A stretch of 64,000 nucleotides of DNA from Apus apus (Eukaryota; Chordata; Aves; Apodiformes; Apodidae): NCBI RefSeq assembly GCF_020740795.1, contig NC_067304.1, forward strand, positions 4,888,056-4,952,055. The letters run 5' to 3'. Positions 1-13,200 of the stretch are shown piece by piece. The first letter of the stretch is position 1. Each line of letters begins with the position of its first letter. The position numbers were made by a program, and so were the translations under genes. The notes below the pieces were generated by a model. It was not told the DNA's origin and searched no databases. It saw only the letters and a list, made by a program, of their open reading frames with translations.

Positions 1-1123
1 TATATGGAGATCTGAAAAGATGCAGGATTACTTTTTCCAATCTCATCTTCCACTTTCTTCTTTTCCCCTCCCCCTGTTTCCTGACTCCAAAATAATCTTT
101 TTAAGGTTACTTTGGTTGGGTTTGTGTTGCACTGGTGTCCTAGTCTCTGTCAGCCAGAGCCTGGGCACTTACCTGCTTACAGCCATCCTTATTCTGGTAG
201 CAATTTTTTCGTGAGTGAGCAAGGAACTAGAAATGAATAGATTTCAAGGTCTGTGTCATTGATTTTTCTGCAACATTCCTTCCAGCTTCATAACATGGAG
301 AAACCATCTGTGGACTCCTGTTGAAGAATGTCAATCTTTAAGGCCCTCACAGTCAAGTTATTAACATTTTTTGGTGGTTTCTGAAGGTGGTTCTGGTAGG
401 CAGAGGGTTGTTTGTGTGTGTTGTACATGAACAACCTAATTTTAACGGCCTGACTATTGCCATGTCCTTCAGAATCAAAGAATGATTCTATTGTCCAAGT
501 AGTGAAGTGGCCTTTGAGGTTGGCAGCCTTTGAAGTGGAGCAGAAGATAGCTGCTTCTGAAATGGTTTGTGGTTTTCTTCTCCTGATAAATGCATTTACA
601 GAGCTGAATTCATATTATACGAAAAGAAAAATCTGCTTCCAAATAAGTTCTCCCTTCTGAGATGATTTATGCTGCCCACTTATTTCTCAGTAGGCTGCTG
701 CACACAGAGCTTTTTGCCTCACCCTTTAACTATGTTAATTTTCCTTTGAGTGTTATACAATTTCTTTTTTAAACACCCACCTTTCTAAGCTAACTTGAAT
801 GAGCTATTGTGCCAGAACTATTGGAACAGATGACATCCAGTGCTCCCACGCTGGGAAGGAACTTGCAGTGAAGTTTCATGTGTTCAGGGACCTTCATTAT
901 CAGAGGCTTCACCAGCAGGTTCTGCAGCCTTTGCATTCCTAGGCGGTGCTGGAGGAGCTGGGAAATGGGCAGACCCTTCTTCCTTCCTCCTGCTGCTCTG
1001 CTGGATTCCCTTCTTCATACTTGGCCCAGGAACCATCCGTAGTATCCTGGTTGCATTTGGGCTTGGTGGCAAGTTGTGGGTCTGGTGGTAGGATGATTCT
1101 GTGGTGCTCTTGCTTCCTTTCAG
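1..1123 (+). other. SRGAP2: SRGAP2 intron (3' part)
   Basis: Intron upstream of the first visible exon. Only chance open frames and T-rich tracts were seen; no exon, RNA gene or repeat was recognised. Confidence 0.8.
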
Positions 1124-1229
1124 CAATGGATAATTTACAAGAGAGAGCTCTCCACATCCGGAAGGTGCTTCTGAACCTGCCCAAGACCACTCTGATTGTC
1201 ATGAGATACCTCTTTGCATTCCTCAATCA
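1124..1229 (+). CDS. SRGAP2: SRGAP2 exon, RhoGAP domain (first in window)
   Basis: The acceptor is a pyrimidine run then CAG at 1121-1123; the donor GTGAGT starts at 1230. The exon carries two bases of a split codon, 34 codons beginning [13 protein letters not shown] and ending RYLFAFLN, and two bases (CA) that join the next exon to make His. This is a helical segment of the RhoGAP fold. Confidence 0.94.
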
Positions 1230-4200
1230 GTGAGTATCCCTGAGAGCACCATGGCCCTGCTGTAGGACCTGGTGTAAACATGGTAAATGGTAGAACCAGC
1301 CTTTCCACTGCTGGGTGTGATTCCATGGCAGTCTGCTGTGTACCTGCCTTCCCAGGCTTCTCAGCCCTGCTGAAATCCATCCTGATGATACAAACACAAT
1401 CTCAAAGGGGTTCCAGAAATGAAAGTGAATAATATTCTCCAGCAGGTGATGATGATTATATTGTTTTCTGCTCTTAAGCCTCCTCCCCACCTCTGTCTTT
1501 TGCAGTTTATCTCAGTTCAGTGAAGAGAACATGATGGATCCCTACAACTTGGCCATCTGCTTTGGGCCAACACTGATGTCTGTGCCTGAAGGTCATGATC
1601 AGGTCTCTTGCCAAGCTCATGTCAACGAATTGATTAAAACCATCATCATCCAACATGAGAACATCTTCCCAGGACCAAGGGAGCTGGAGGGTCCAGTCTA
1701 TAGCAGAGGTGGAAGCACTGAGGATTACTGGTATGATAGATACCACTGAGGAGAAAATGAAGGGGTGGATATTTATTTACAGCTTAGCATGCTACAGCCA
1801 TGGGCTCTGTATTGTCTAATTCTGGATTCAAGCATCTGGCCCAGACTTTCAGAGTTCTGTTTTATGAAAGAGAGGATGGCTCTGGGATCTCTGGAAGGTC
1901 ATCAGCTTAAAAGAAATTAGCTGGTAGAAAGTAGCTATTCCGTTGTCAAAACCTGGCTCACATATATTGAAGGGCAAGGTTGTGTAGGGAATTTCTTGGA
2001 TGTTCTGGTATAGTAGTAGCTGCCAAAACCAATCTCTTTCTTCAGCCTTTCTATTTTCTCTTGCTTTGGCCTTTTTTCGCTTCCTGCTTGTCTTTTGAGT
2101 GCCTTTGCTGCAGACTCAGGGGTCACTGGCAGCTGAACCTAGAAAGCCTGTGGCATGGTTTAATTTTCAGGGCAGCACTGATAGTGGGGGAGGGAGGAGG
2201 GAGGAATGCAAAATCACTGTTTCCATCCAGCTTAAAGCTCCAGAGGCCTGGCCGTGTGTTCAGTCTGAAAAGCCACATCTGGAAACAATTCAGCCAGAGC
2301 GGCTCCTGTCATCTGGGGTGGAAGGTTGGGGAGTGGGGGAAGGAAAGGAGGTGTTTTCTTTCCTACTGGCCAAGCTGATCTCTCCCTCTGAAAATGAGGA
2401 ATGTGAAATTGTGTCCCGCTTCTCCCCCCCCATCCTTCTCTCCTCCAGTGTCCCAGGAATGCAAATGATTATTTTCATATACTAAAATAAATACATTTTA
2501 CAAATGAAGTCACTCTGGTGACAGAGCTACCCTTGTTTCCCTGCCTTGTTTCAGAGCAGCTTTAACTGTCAGCTCAGTCCCCATCCATGTGGTGCAGAGA
2601 GGCTCCTCCACACTCACTGCTGCACACCCAAGACTTGCCAGGGCCTCTTTTGGAAATTCTGTTAGTTTTACCCTTCGTTCTGATGGGTTTAGCTGATGTT
2701 GTATGTGAAGGAATTGTAGAGGAAACAAAATTAAGAATCCTTATGACCTTTGAAAAACACATTAACTTAGACAAGAGGTTTTGTCCCGTAAAGTGAAGGG
2801 AATGAAAATGTGCCATGTTCAGGACACTCAGTGTGGGTGACACTTCAGTGTGTAGGAGGCAGAATGTCCTGGAAGGTACTATCAGTTTTCTGAAGGCGTT
2901 TGGTCTTTCTTCACTGCCCTTCCCATCCCCTCTGCCCTGAGAGCCTGATAAGCAGAGGAGGGTAGAAGCAAGGAAGGGAGACTGTTTCAGAACGTCAGAG
3001 CATCTGGTTCCCATTCAAGCCCTCTCATAGCCCTGGTATTTAGATGGTTGTTACTTATTGCCCATAGGGTTCAAAACAGTGGTAGCAGCAGAGTGAGTGT
3101 GTTGTTCAGCTGGTTCCTCAGGGAACAGAGCCCTACCTTTGTCATTGCCTGGTGCCACTGCTGGGCTGAGTCCCTCAGTGCCAGGGAACCCGCAGCCGGT
3201 GCTTGGAGCAGAGGCTGGACCAGCTGCCTCGGGCAGAGGAGGGCAGGGCCAGGCTCAGAGCTGATGACAAACTGGGAGCTGTGCTGCAGGCAGCTTTGGA
3301 ATGCTGCCTGGGAGTCAAACCTGGGACTGCACTGCATCTGTCTGGCCATCTGAGAGTAGATGAGGGCAGTGTGGGAGAGTCCAGGAGTCCTGCAAGGGAG
3401 ACTGCTGGAGTCGCAGGGACGAGGACACGTTATAGGTGCTCAACTTGTTCTGCATTCCCCTGGCAATATAGGTTGGTGGCACTTTTGGAGCCCTCAGGGT
3501 TGCAGCATCCCAGGGCCCACACAACAGACAGGTTTTTTTGGTGGGCAGTGCTGTTGGAGGCACGGGCAGGAAGAGGTCTTTGTGCTTTATTTGGATCCCT
3601 GGTGTTGGCTGAACGCGACGTTACTTCCCAGTCTGTGTGAAACTTGAGCCCTCAGTGCTGTGCGCCTCTCGGGGAACCACCATTTGGCTTTGAGTTCTTC
3701 TGTAAACTTTATTAAGTAGCATAAAGGCTTTGCAAAGGACGGGAAAGGTTGATTCCCAGGGTACTGACTCAGAAGGTGGTGGGACAGCTTTGTGTCATGT
3801 GGATTAGGCACACTGAGATGCCAGGATTACCCAAACATTTTACCCCTTTTTTTCTCCTCTTGAAAGGCCTGGAGGAGGTAGATCACAGGGGCAGCAGCCA
3901 TGATCACTTCCTGTAACCATTGCAAGGCCAAAACAAGGGCTGAAGTTATTACTTTTGTTTTTTTATTTTTGTCTTTATCACTTTAGCAGCAACATCTGGT
4001 GAGATGAGGAGTGAGCACTTGAGTTCTTCTAGCAGGGGCAGGCAGGGCAGGCAGTGGTGCCAGCTGGCAGCAGGTCTGCAGAGCTGCTTGGGAGAGGCAA
4101 GGGATCCTCCTCCAGTTTCCTTTCTGTCCTGAGGGAACTGCTCCTGTAGCTTCTTACAAAAACATAACCTCTGGTTGCCACTTGTTGTCTATTGATCCTT

Positions 4201-7200
4201 TCAGAGCTTTTCGTCATGCAAAACATAAATGAGCTCTGCTGGTGGCTGAGGTGCTCTGTAAATAAAGATTGCAGGCAATTGATCTGGCCCTGGGAGTCGT
4301 TCAGTGAAATGAATGGGACAATTTAAGATTGTGACAAAAGGGAAGGAGGGAGATGACAAACTCAGACCTGGAAACAGCATTATGAATTGAGAAGTAATTT
4401 CCCCCAGGAAGTGGCAGGTATCTCATCAGTCATCTAATGAGCTAATTAGAGCAATGGAGAATACAGCTGAGGGAATAATTCTGGCATGGCAGAGAGGAGC
4501 TAGACCCAACATGCTCTATGACTTCTGAATGTCTCCAGAGGTCCAGGTTATAAGATCTGAAGTTGGACTTTCCTGATAGTCTGCAAAAGACGTTTGGTTT
4601 ATTTGAAGAAATAAGAGCTTGGCTTGGCTTTAGACATGCTAACTTCAGTATGTGCAAACGCATCCAGGTGGCTGTCACAGTGGAACCTAGACATGGACTT
4701 CCATTATGGATGTTCCTAGTTATCTTTGATTTTTGTAAATGAGCAAACTCAATTTGTACCAGTCTAAAGTATCTTCTTTGTTTCCTTCTGTTGTAGTGAA
4801 AGTCCTCACGGAGAGAGAGCCTCAACAGAAGACTCTGTGCAGGATGTTACAGCTGAACACCACACCAGTGATGATGGTATGCAGAGTCTGTTAACTCCTT
4901 GGCTAACTGGTACAACCTGCTGTGAGGGAGACAGAGGAGATAGTGCCTTGCAATTTAAGTTCTAAGTTAGATCCAAAGTGAAGTTTAAATCAGAATAGTC
5001 ACTTGAAACACCACACACAGCATTTGATGCCAAAAAGTAAAATCTTTAGAAGTTGCGTGGCTATTTTTGAAGTATTACTTTTTCAAGGGTGTCTTATCTT
5101 AGCAGCAGGCCTGTGCTTGACTTGCTTGAGCTCATCTGCACCCTAGAAGGATCTTAGAGTTGGAAGTCATGGGGAAAGCACAGATCCGAAGGCTGGGTGT
5201 GTTCCAGCATGTGCTCCTGCTCCCCTCTGCATGTTCCAGACACTTCCCATTTCAGGAGCTCTGGCAGGAGAGCTGTGAGTGCCTTAAGCCCCAGGGCTTC
5301 TGCTTTCAGGAAGCGACCAAAATAAAGTCAAAAACTGTTTGTCTTCCACTAGGAGCTCTGGCTTTAGGCTAGAAAGTCCTGGTGACCTCTCTCTCATTTT
5401 TTTGGGTCGTCTTTGGCAAACTCTGTCACTCTTTTTGTCTGATCAGAGAGAACTTCACAATATTTCCTAAGGAAAAGGTGTCACTGCAGTCTTGGAGAGT
5501 CTGTTGTTGATACTTGCTCTGCCTGCAGTGGGGAGCAGCTGCATGTGAGCCTCATCCAGAGCAGAAGAGAAGATAAAATAGTACATAGCTGATGTGAAAC
5601 AGTGACCCCCAAAATACTGACCAGCATGTAAAGCAGACTGTCCAAAACAGGACAGAATATGTGGGATTTTTTCTTGGGTTTTGGCACCTTGCAATTGTCT
5701 AAGTAAATTGTGTGATGGTTTTACTTGTAATGGCTCAGTTGTACAGGTGGGAAGAAGACAGCATTCCCTTAAAATTAAATGGCATCCTTTTTGAGCTGGT
5801 CTTTAGGAATTTGCTCCATAGCCCTGCCATGTGCTCCTGTGCTGCCTTTTGCTCCCTTTCCTCCAGCAGTTCCCTGACAAACCTTTCCCGTGGCGTTGCT
5901 GTGCTCCTGCTGCCTTCATGGTGTTCACAAAGTGATAACAAAGGAAACAATGTTGAGCATTGCTAGAAACCCTGGAAAGCCAGTTCTCCCTTGGCAAGTT
6001 CCAGCACCCAGGGAACCTCACCAGGGTTGTTGGGAGGAAACACAAAGCCTGTGGGTGTGATCCCTGGGTTCTCTGTCTTGAGGACAGCATCCTTTCTGAG
6101 CAGTGTTGGCTTTTTAGGAGTGCATGAAAACATGTCCTTCCTGAGCTTGTACCTAAAGAAGGAGCAGTTTCATTGCTGAAACGAAGGAAAGGCTGATTCT
6201 TCCCACATCTGTAAAGGCTGGGACTGAAGCTGGAACACCATGGGCTCTACTTGTGTTCTTCCTATATGGGATTTCTAGGTTGCTCCTGTAGCTGCAAGGG
6301 CACAGTGATGGGAAAATGAGCAGCAAGAGATTAGAGGACAGTGTTTTACAGCCTCTGGAGCTAGATTACGTGGGGCCCCTGAGCAAGGTAAAATTTGGAG
6401 GTGTTTTGGATGGAGTTCTGCAACCTACATGGAATATTCCATAGGAAACATTTGGGAGGGAGTGTTTGGCACCAGAGTGGAGGAGGGAGCTGGGCCTCTG
6501 TCTCTTTGAGAGAGCAGCAAGGTTTGGTTAATTGATGACTCTCACACCCTTTTAATTACTCTGTGCAGTGTCACACCTTGGACACACTGCTCACAAGTGC
6601 AGGGTCCAGCCCTAGGACTCTGAGCCCGATGTTCTTAGGGTTTTGTCCTTCAGTCTTTAGATGTGACCAAGCACTTGCTCCTTTAGCTCTTCCCTGAGGC
6701 TGGCACTAGTGCTCTCAAATAAAGCCATTATCCAGCCACTGAAGGAAGGAATTGGTTTTTGAGGGGCAGGAAAGGCTGTGTTTTGCAGAGCATCTGTGCT
6801 GGTGACCATCAGCCTTGCTGTATGAGTGAGTGGACACTGGCTTGGAAGAGGCACGAGAGGTCAGAGATGCTGAAGGACAAGCAGGTCATACATCCATGAA
6901 ATTATGTGTACGAGTGGAAAGACTTTAAACTGCTGCTTTCCTGCCTGGGCTGTCAGACTGGTAGGGATGGTTGTTTAGCTTAGCCTTATTGCTCTGTACT
7001 TGCACAGCATAAGTGTAGTAGGAAAAAGCTACTGGAAATTAGAGTCTAAAAATCACTTCTCTGGACGAAAGCCAGAGTCCTAAAAAGCAAATTGGAAACA
7101 TAAGAAACCTGAGTGCTGCTCTCATCTGGAACAATAAACACTTCTTAATGAAACAGATGGAATTTACAAAACCACACTCCCATCCCCTTCATAAATGGAG

Positions 7201-10200
7201 GGGGACACCAAAAAACAGCATGATTGGGTTTTTTTAGTGTTTAGCTGGCCCCAGAGGCAAAACAAGCAAGAGGAAAGAAGGAGCCAAGCCCAGGTAACCG
7301 TGTGCTCTGGGGAGGCTGGAGCCAGGTGGCTGTGGCAAGCTGCAAACCTGGGCCAGGCTTTCCTCAGCCTGGCAAATATCCCCCTGGGTGCTGAGGGTTG
7401 ATAAGGGGATTCGTGTGAGGCTGATCACAGGCTGACTTGAACTCTGGGATTTGACAAAATTCTGAGCTCTCTGGTTTAGTAATGGAAAAAATTAATTGTT
7501 GAGGCTTCCATCAGTGTCCTGGATCCTGCAGTGCAGAACCTTCCTGATGCAGAGGAGATCTCAGGACAAAATGCTGTATCCTTTCTTGTCCTGGAAGAGA
7601 AACTGCAAATGTTTTTCCCCAGGAAAAAACTCCCATTTCCATGGACTGCTGGGCTGTGTCAAAGCTCCTTTAAAGTAATTAGAGGCTGAAGCCCACTGGG
7701 GCCCTGTGGCTGAGCTCATCTTCATTCCCCTGATGTCTGCCTAGAATTGGGAGCTGGCTTAATATATATTTAGACTCAACCAATGGCAGATTTTTTTAAG
7801 TCTTGAAAATAATCCATGTGAATTTCATATGGATTTTCTTGAATGTCTAAATGCCCATATTGTCCCTCTGTATAATACCAGAGTCCTCCAGGGACCCAGA
7901 TTAGCAGCTGGATACAGGAACAGTGTGGCTGGAGCTCTTCTGTGAGTGTTTCAAGTTGGAGCAGTGGGATTTGGAGCCTGTGGCTTTGCTGGGCATGCAC
8001 GGGGCAGCCCCAGAGCCCAGGGCAGCCCCAGCTCTCCTGATGGCTGCACAAACCACAGCAGAGGAGGCACTGAGTGTTTTCCCTCTCTTCTGTGACAACT
8101 GGATGAATAGCATGGCCTCCCACGGTGCCAGAATCCAGTCTCCTGGGTCAGGTGAACCTCACAGGCAGCAGAAGTTTCCTTCTGAATAGATGCTTTATTT
8201 CTGGAGCAGCTTGGGTTCAGAGGATGTTGCCCTCCCTCAATGCTAATAACAGTTCCTGCTTGTCTGCCCGGGAGGTTCAGTGTAGCTGCCTTTAAGAAAA
8301 TGTACCTTAGGCAGATTTTGTCTGGGACATACCTGATTGCTACTCAGCTTTGAATTTTTATTTTATTTTAATGAGATACTAGTTGTGCCATTGCCACTTC
8401 CATCTTTGTATGCTTGAATTGCACTCTGGGGGCTTAAGACTTAGAAAATGTGAACGTGTCCCCCACGTAGAGATTAGGTAAATGCTGAAATTGCAGCATC
8501 CTCCTCTCATAGGGGTTCCCCTCTGAATCTTACTGCCTCAACCCTCTGCTGCCTTAAGAAGCAACACTTTATCCTCTCCCATGCTCTCCACATAAGCTGC
8601 ATTTTGGTAGGTTTAAACCATTTAATACTGACCTGAGCCCGAGTGCTTAGTGAAATTTTGTTTATTCCCTTCTATCTCCTAGAGTGTGAGCCCATAGAAG
8701 CAATAGCCAAGTTTGACTACATTGGCAGGACTGCTCGAGAGCTGTCCTTTAAGAAAGGAGCTTCTCTCCTGCTCTACCAGAGGGCCTCAGATGACTGGTG
8801 GGAGGGACGTCACAACGGCATCGACGGCCTCATTCCTCATCAGTATATCGTCGTCCAAGACACGTATGTTACACTTTAAACCCACCTGCAAGATGGGTTT
8901 GCTTAAAACTCTGGTGTGGAATGGAGTGTGTTTGTGTCCAGATGTTGACACCAGGTGGGGAGAGTTTATCCTTCGACCTTCCCTGCAGGAAGGGAGCCCT
9001 TGAAACAAGGAGAGCTCCACAGAGGCACGGGTGTCCACATATATGGAAGCACCACGTAAAAATTGTTCTGAGGCTGCCAGGCTGTTAAATGATGCAGAGC
9101 TGGGTTCTCCAGGTTGCTCACAGAAATCAGGCTCTCTCATTTGAAAGTTATGATTCTTAAAAGAAAGATGCTAGCACAGTGCTCTTGTCCTGTACGTATG
9201 TTACATACACAGTGCTGCGCTGGGAAATCAGCGCTGTGTTTGCAATTCAGTGCTGCTGGTCCTGTTTTGGTTGTGATTTCCTTCCCTCCTCCTTCCTAGT
9301 GAGGATGGTGCCTCTGAGAGATCCAGTCCAAAGTCTGAAATAGAAATAAATTCTGAGCCACCGGAAGAAAAAGTGACTGCTAGAGCTGGTGCCAGTTGCC
9401 CAAGTGGGGGTCACGTCGCAGATATTTACCTTGCAAACATCAACAAGTAAGAACAGCCTTGCATTGTTTTACTTCACTGTCAAGATCTTGGTGATGTCTC
9501 CAGTAAAATATTTCCTTCCCTGAAAAAGATGAACCAACGAGTGCTGCCACTTTTATTCTCTGCTTCCCTCTCTTCTAACTTGCTGGCACTTTGCTGTCCT
9601 CTCTGTCTCTGTCACCAGCGTGGCCAATGCTCATTTAAAATCCCACTGGCTTCTCTTCCCTATCCCTGAGGTGCCATCTGTTCCCATTTTCCCAAATAAG
9701 TCCTATTTTGTAAGCTGAGCACACAGAAAAAGGGAGGGAAGTAGCAGAGTGAGTTTGTGTAATTCTGTGTTCCCATTCCTTGTTACGTTCTATGATTTGT
9801 TGTGTCTCGTTTACATTTAATGTGTTTTGTTTTATGGGGTGGGGGACAATTTCTGCAGAAAATAGTGGCACGTTCTCTGCTAAATGACATACCTGAAGTC
9901 CCACCATCTGGCATTGCCCGTAACATTCCTTCATCTCTCCAGCACTGCTCACCATAGGTTACTAACCATATGCTTGCAGCACAACAGCACACCCCCCTGT
10001 TGCTCTAACTTTTTCCTCAACCAGAAATTGTTACTTTAACCAACACTCAATATAATTTAAAAAAAATGGGAAATTAAGCTAGTAACAGACTAAATTTCTT
10101 GATCTGTTAATTATTCTAGAACTTATCCCCTTTATCTTCCTGATTATTTCCTTAGTATTAAAAACCCCCACATCTCCCTGTTGTGCAGTGAAGGTATTAA

Positions 10201-13200
10201 TATGGTAATTGCAGTTTAATGGGAGTGGATATTTTTAACCTTCAGTTAATTTCACAGAGTGTAGTCTGTAAAGGCATGAACAGAGGTGCATTCTTTTTAA
10301 AGGTTTGGACCTGCTAATGTCCTACACAGAGCCTGGTCCTTTGGTTTTGGGAGTCAGCAGAGCTCAGTTGATAGCAGTGAAGCTTTGTTAATCTGCGTCA
10401 GCTTGGGTTCTGGGCTCTCTGTTAGGATATTTATTGTATGAGCCAATGAAGTGTTCCACCCTGCCAGTTATGGGAAGATTTGTGTAACGAACAGAGCTCT
10501 GTTGGAGCTTCACCATCTGCTGCTTTGGGTAGTGTTGTATGTAGGGTTTTAAGAGGCCTGGGGAATGTCCACTCCAGGTTTTTTTTCCCCTCCTTTAGTA
10601 GGGAAACTGATATTTAGCAATAGTAGCATAAGACTCATTTTGTTGTTTTTTCTTTAGGAATGAATCTTCTGACCTATGTGTGAACAGACTTGAGCAAAAT
10701 TAAATCAGATGGTTTCGCAATGACAGTTGTGCCACCCACTGAATTATTATTTGGATGCCAAAATCCTACTGGAGTTAACACTTTCTTGCAGTTATTCATG
10801 GGGCTGGTGCTATATATAAATGGATCCTTCCCTGTATAATGGATGCCAAGCTTCAGACCTATGGCATAAAGTATTCTGCTGCATTGGCCTTCATACAATT
10901 TGAGTGGAATCGTGCTGTCAGACCACATGGTGCTGGGGTAGAAACTAAATTGTTTGAACCAGCTCATCCATTGACATCATCTTTTGGTGTATCTGTAGCC
11001 CTACATAGATAATACCTCATGGTCCTGCTACAGCGATGAAAAAGAAACATCTGTTACCACCAGCAAATACTGGAAATGATCATTAACCCCAAACCATGGG
11101 GTTCTTTGTTTGCCAGTCTCGTGAGAATAACAACTTGATGCCTTGGGCCAGGAGCTTAGTAGACTTATACTGTGTCCTCCAGTCAAAAATTGTAGCTCTG
11201 CTCTTCGACTGTAATAAAAACACATCATCAAAACCTGTTGATGGCACAGAGGGTTTTTTTTTTTTGTTCAAATATAAATTCTTCTTGACCAAGTTAATTA
11301 CGTTCCATCCAAGTTTTCTGTTTTTGCTATGAATGTGCACAGCTTCCAGAAACTCAGTCTTGTTAGAAATGTTCAACTGGAATAATTTATACTTTTACTG
11401 TTTCACAATGACTCCTAAAATCCTGGGTGTATTTGTAATCTGGGTTCTTCATGTCTCTTCCCATTGTCCTCTGTGTTGTTTTGGGGGGATATCTTCAAAT
11501 GACAGCCCGTTATGTGTACCTGCTTGTATTGACTTGTTTTGCTTTTGTGACTGAAGGCAAAGAAAGAAACCAGAGTCAGGCAGCATCAGAAGAGCCTTCC
11601 GACAAAGTGAGAGCCATGGACTAGGTAGCTCAATGGCAGAACCAGCCTCCCCAGGAGCCATAGCCGGTTCCAGACCCTCATCTCAGCCCATTATGAGCCA
11701 AAGTCTTCCCAAGGAGGTTCCAGATAAATGCTCCATCAGTGGCCACGGCAGCCTCAATTCCATCAGCCGACACTCATCCCTGAAGAGCAGGATGGACAGC
11801 CCGCAGATCCGCAAGGCTGTGACAGCAGGGAGGTCCAAGAGCTTCAACAACCACCGGCCCATGGACCCTGAAGTTATCGCGCAGGTAAAGAGGAGTGCTT
11901 TGCCTGGCAGGGCTCCTTTGGAAGCTCAGGGGGTGTTGGATACAATGAAGTGCTTTCAGGCAAAGTCTGATTTAATCTCCTATCCTCTGCCTCCTTGTAA
12001 TGCAATATTAACTCTCTCCACAGCTTGAGTCTAGGCTTTCAACCTCGCTTTGTGTTAAGTCACTGAGGCTGCTTTCATGAGGGAAGATAAACAGTCGGGT
12101 CCTTCCTCCTGAAGAACTTGGCCCTGTTCATTATTCAGATTTTAGTTTCAACAATAAAAACGTCCATTTCAGAAAGTCACACAGATTCCAAAGCTGTCAG
12201 CAAAAAATTAAACAATCATAACTTCAAGACATGAGAAAATTAAGTCTTTAGTGTCAATTTAACATTCTCCTGTCAGTTGTGCAGACTTGCCTGTGGTTAG
12301 ACATTGGAAGCATGTGGAGTAGTACAGTCAAAATAAAAGCAGGCTGCCGAGTTGTACAGTGCTGACAGTGGCATCTTTATGTGCTTACAGGGTTCAGTGT
12401 GTGATTAGGAACCAACTAGGAGCATAATACTGCTCGTTTTCATTAGTTATTTATTTAGACAAGTGCCTTGAAACACAGCAGGCTCCCGACGTGCCTGCAG
12501 CTGCACTTTGGCTTCACAAGGAGCCCTGCTTTGGGATGGAGCAAACACGGCCAGACAAGAAGAAACCCTCACCTCAGCCTAAAGGGAAAGGTGTTCTTAG
12601 GACTTTGCTTCACCTTTGCTGATTTTGACACAGACTGGGCCATTGCAGATTCTTTGCCTCTCGACTGTAACGCTGCCGCAGCAGCTGGTCACTGCTCCCC
12701 AAAACACAAGTGGTGCCTTTGCATCCGTGGTTTCACAAACAGAACAGAAACCAGTTGAAAACCAGACTTAGATTTGAACAAGTGACAGCTCCTGATGGGG
12801 TGAATTATGTGAACGTTACAGATTTCCCTGTTCCATGAAGGATTGTCCCTTTCTCCCACTCGAGCTGTTAGATGTGCCTGCACATGCAGTGTCCTGGACC
12901 AACTGTTCTCAGTCTGGGATGGAGCTATCTAAAGCCAAGGAATGCTTGGGGCTCAGATTACAAAGCCAGCCCTGGGAGACCTGACTTCTCTGCCTTGTTC
13001 AGGAGCTTGTGGGTTTCTAAAGAGCTAAGGGAAGATACATGAAAATTAAACATCCTTTGTATTGACAAAACAGCAACATCAAGTAATAAATAAGGTCCAA
13101 ATAAAAATCTGATACATACTCTGATGGAAAGTTGTATTTTGCTGTTATGAATATCTTTAGCCCATTTATTCCAGTGGAATTATAATATGTGGTTCTTGTC

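Noticed and set aside
10674..11376. Minus-strand open frames of 97 codons (10674-10967 and 11083-11376) in an SRGAP2 intron, considered as an unknown gene or viral remnant
   Set aside because: No family motif recognised, the frames are not continuous with each other, and frames of this length are expected by chance in 64 kb. A translated database search would settle it; a significant hit would reverse this.
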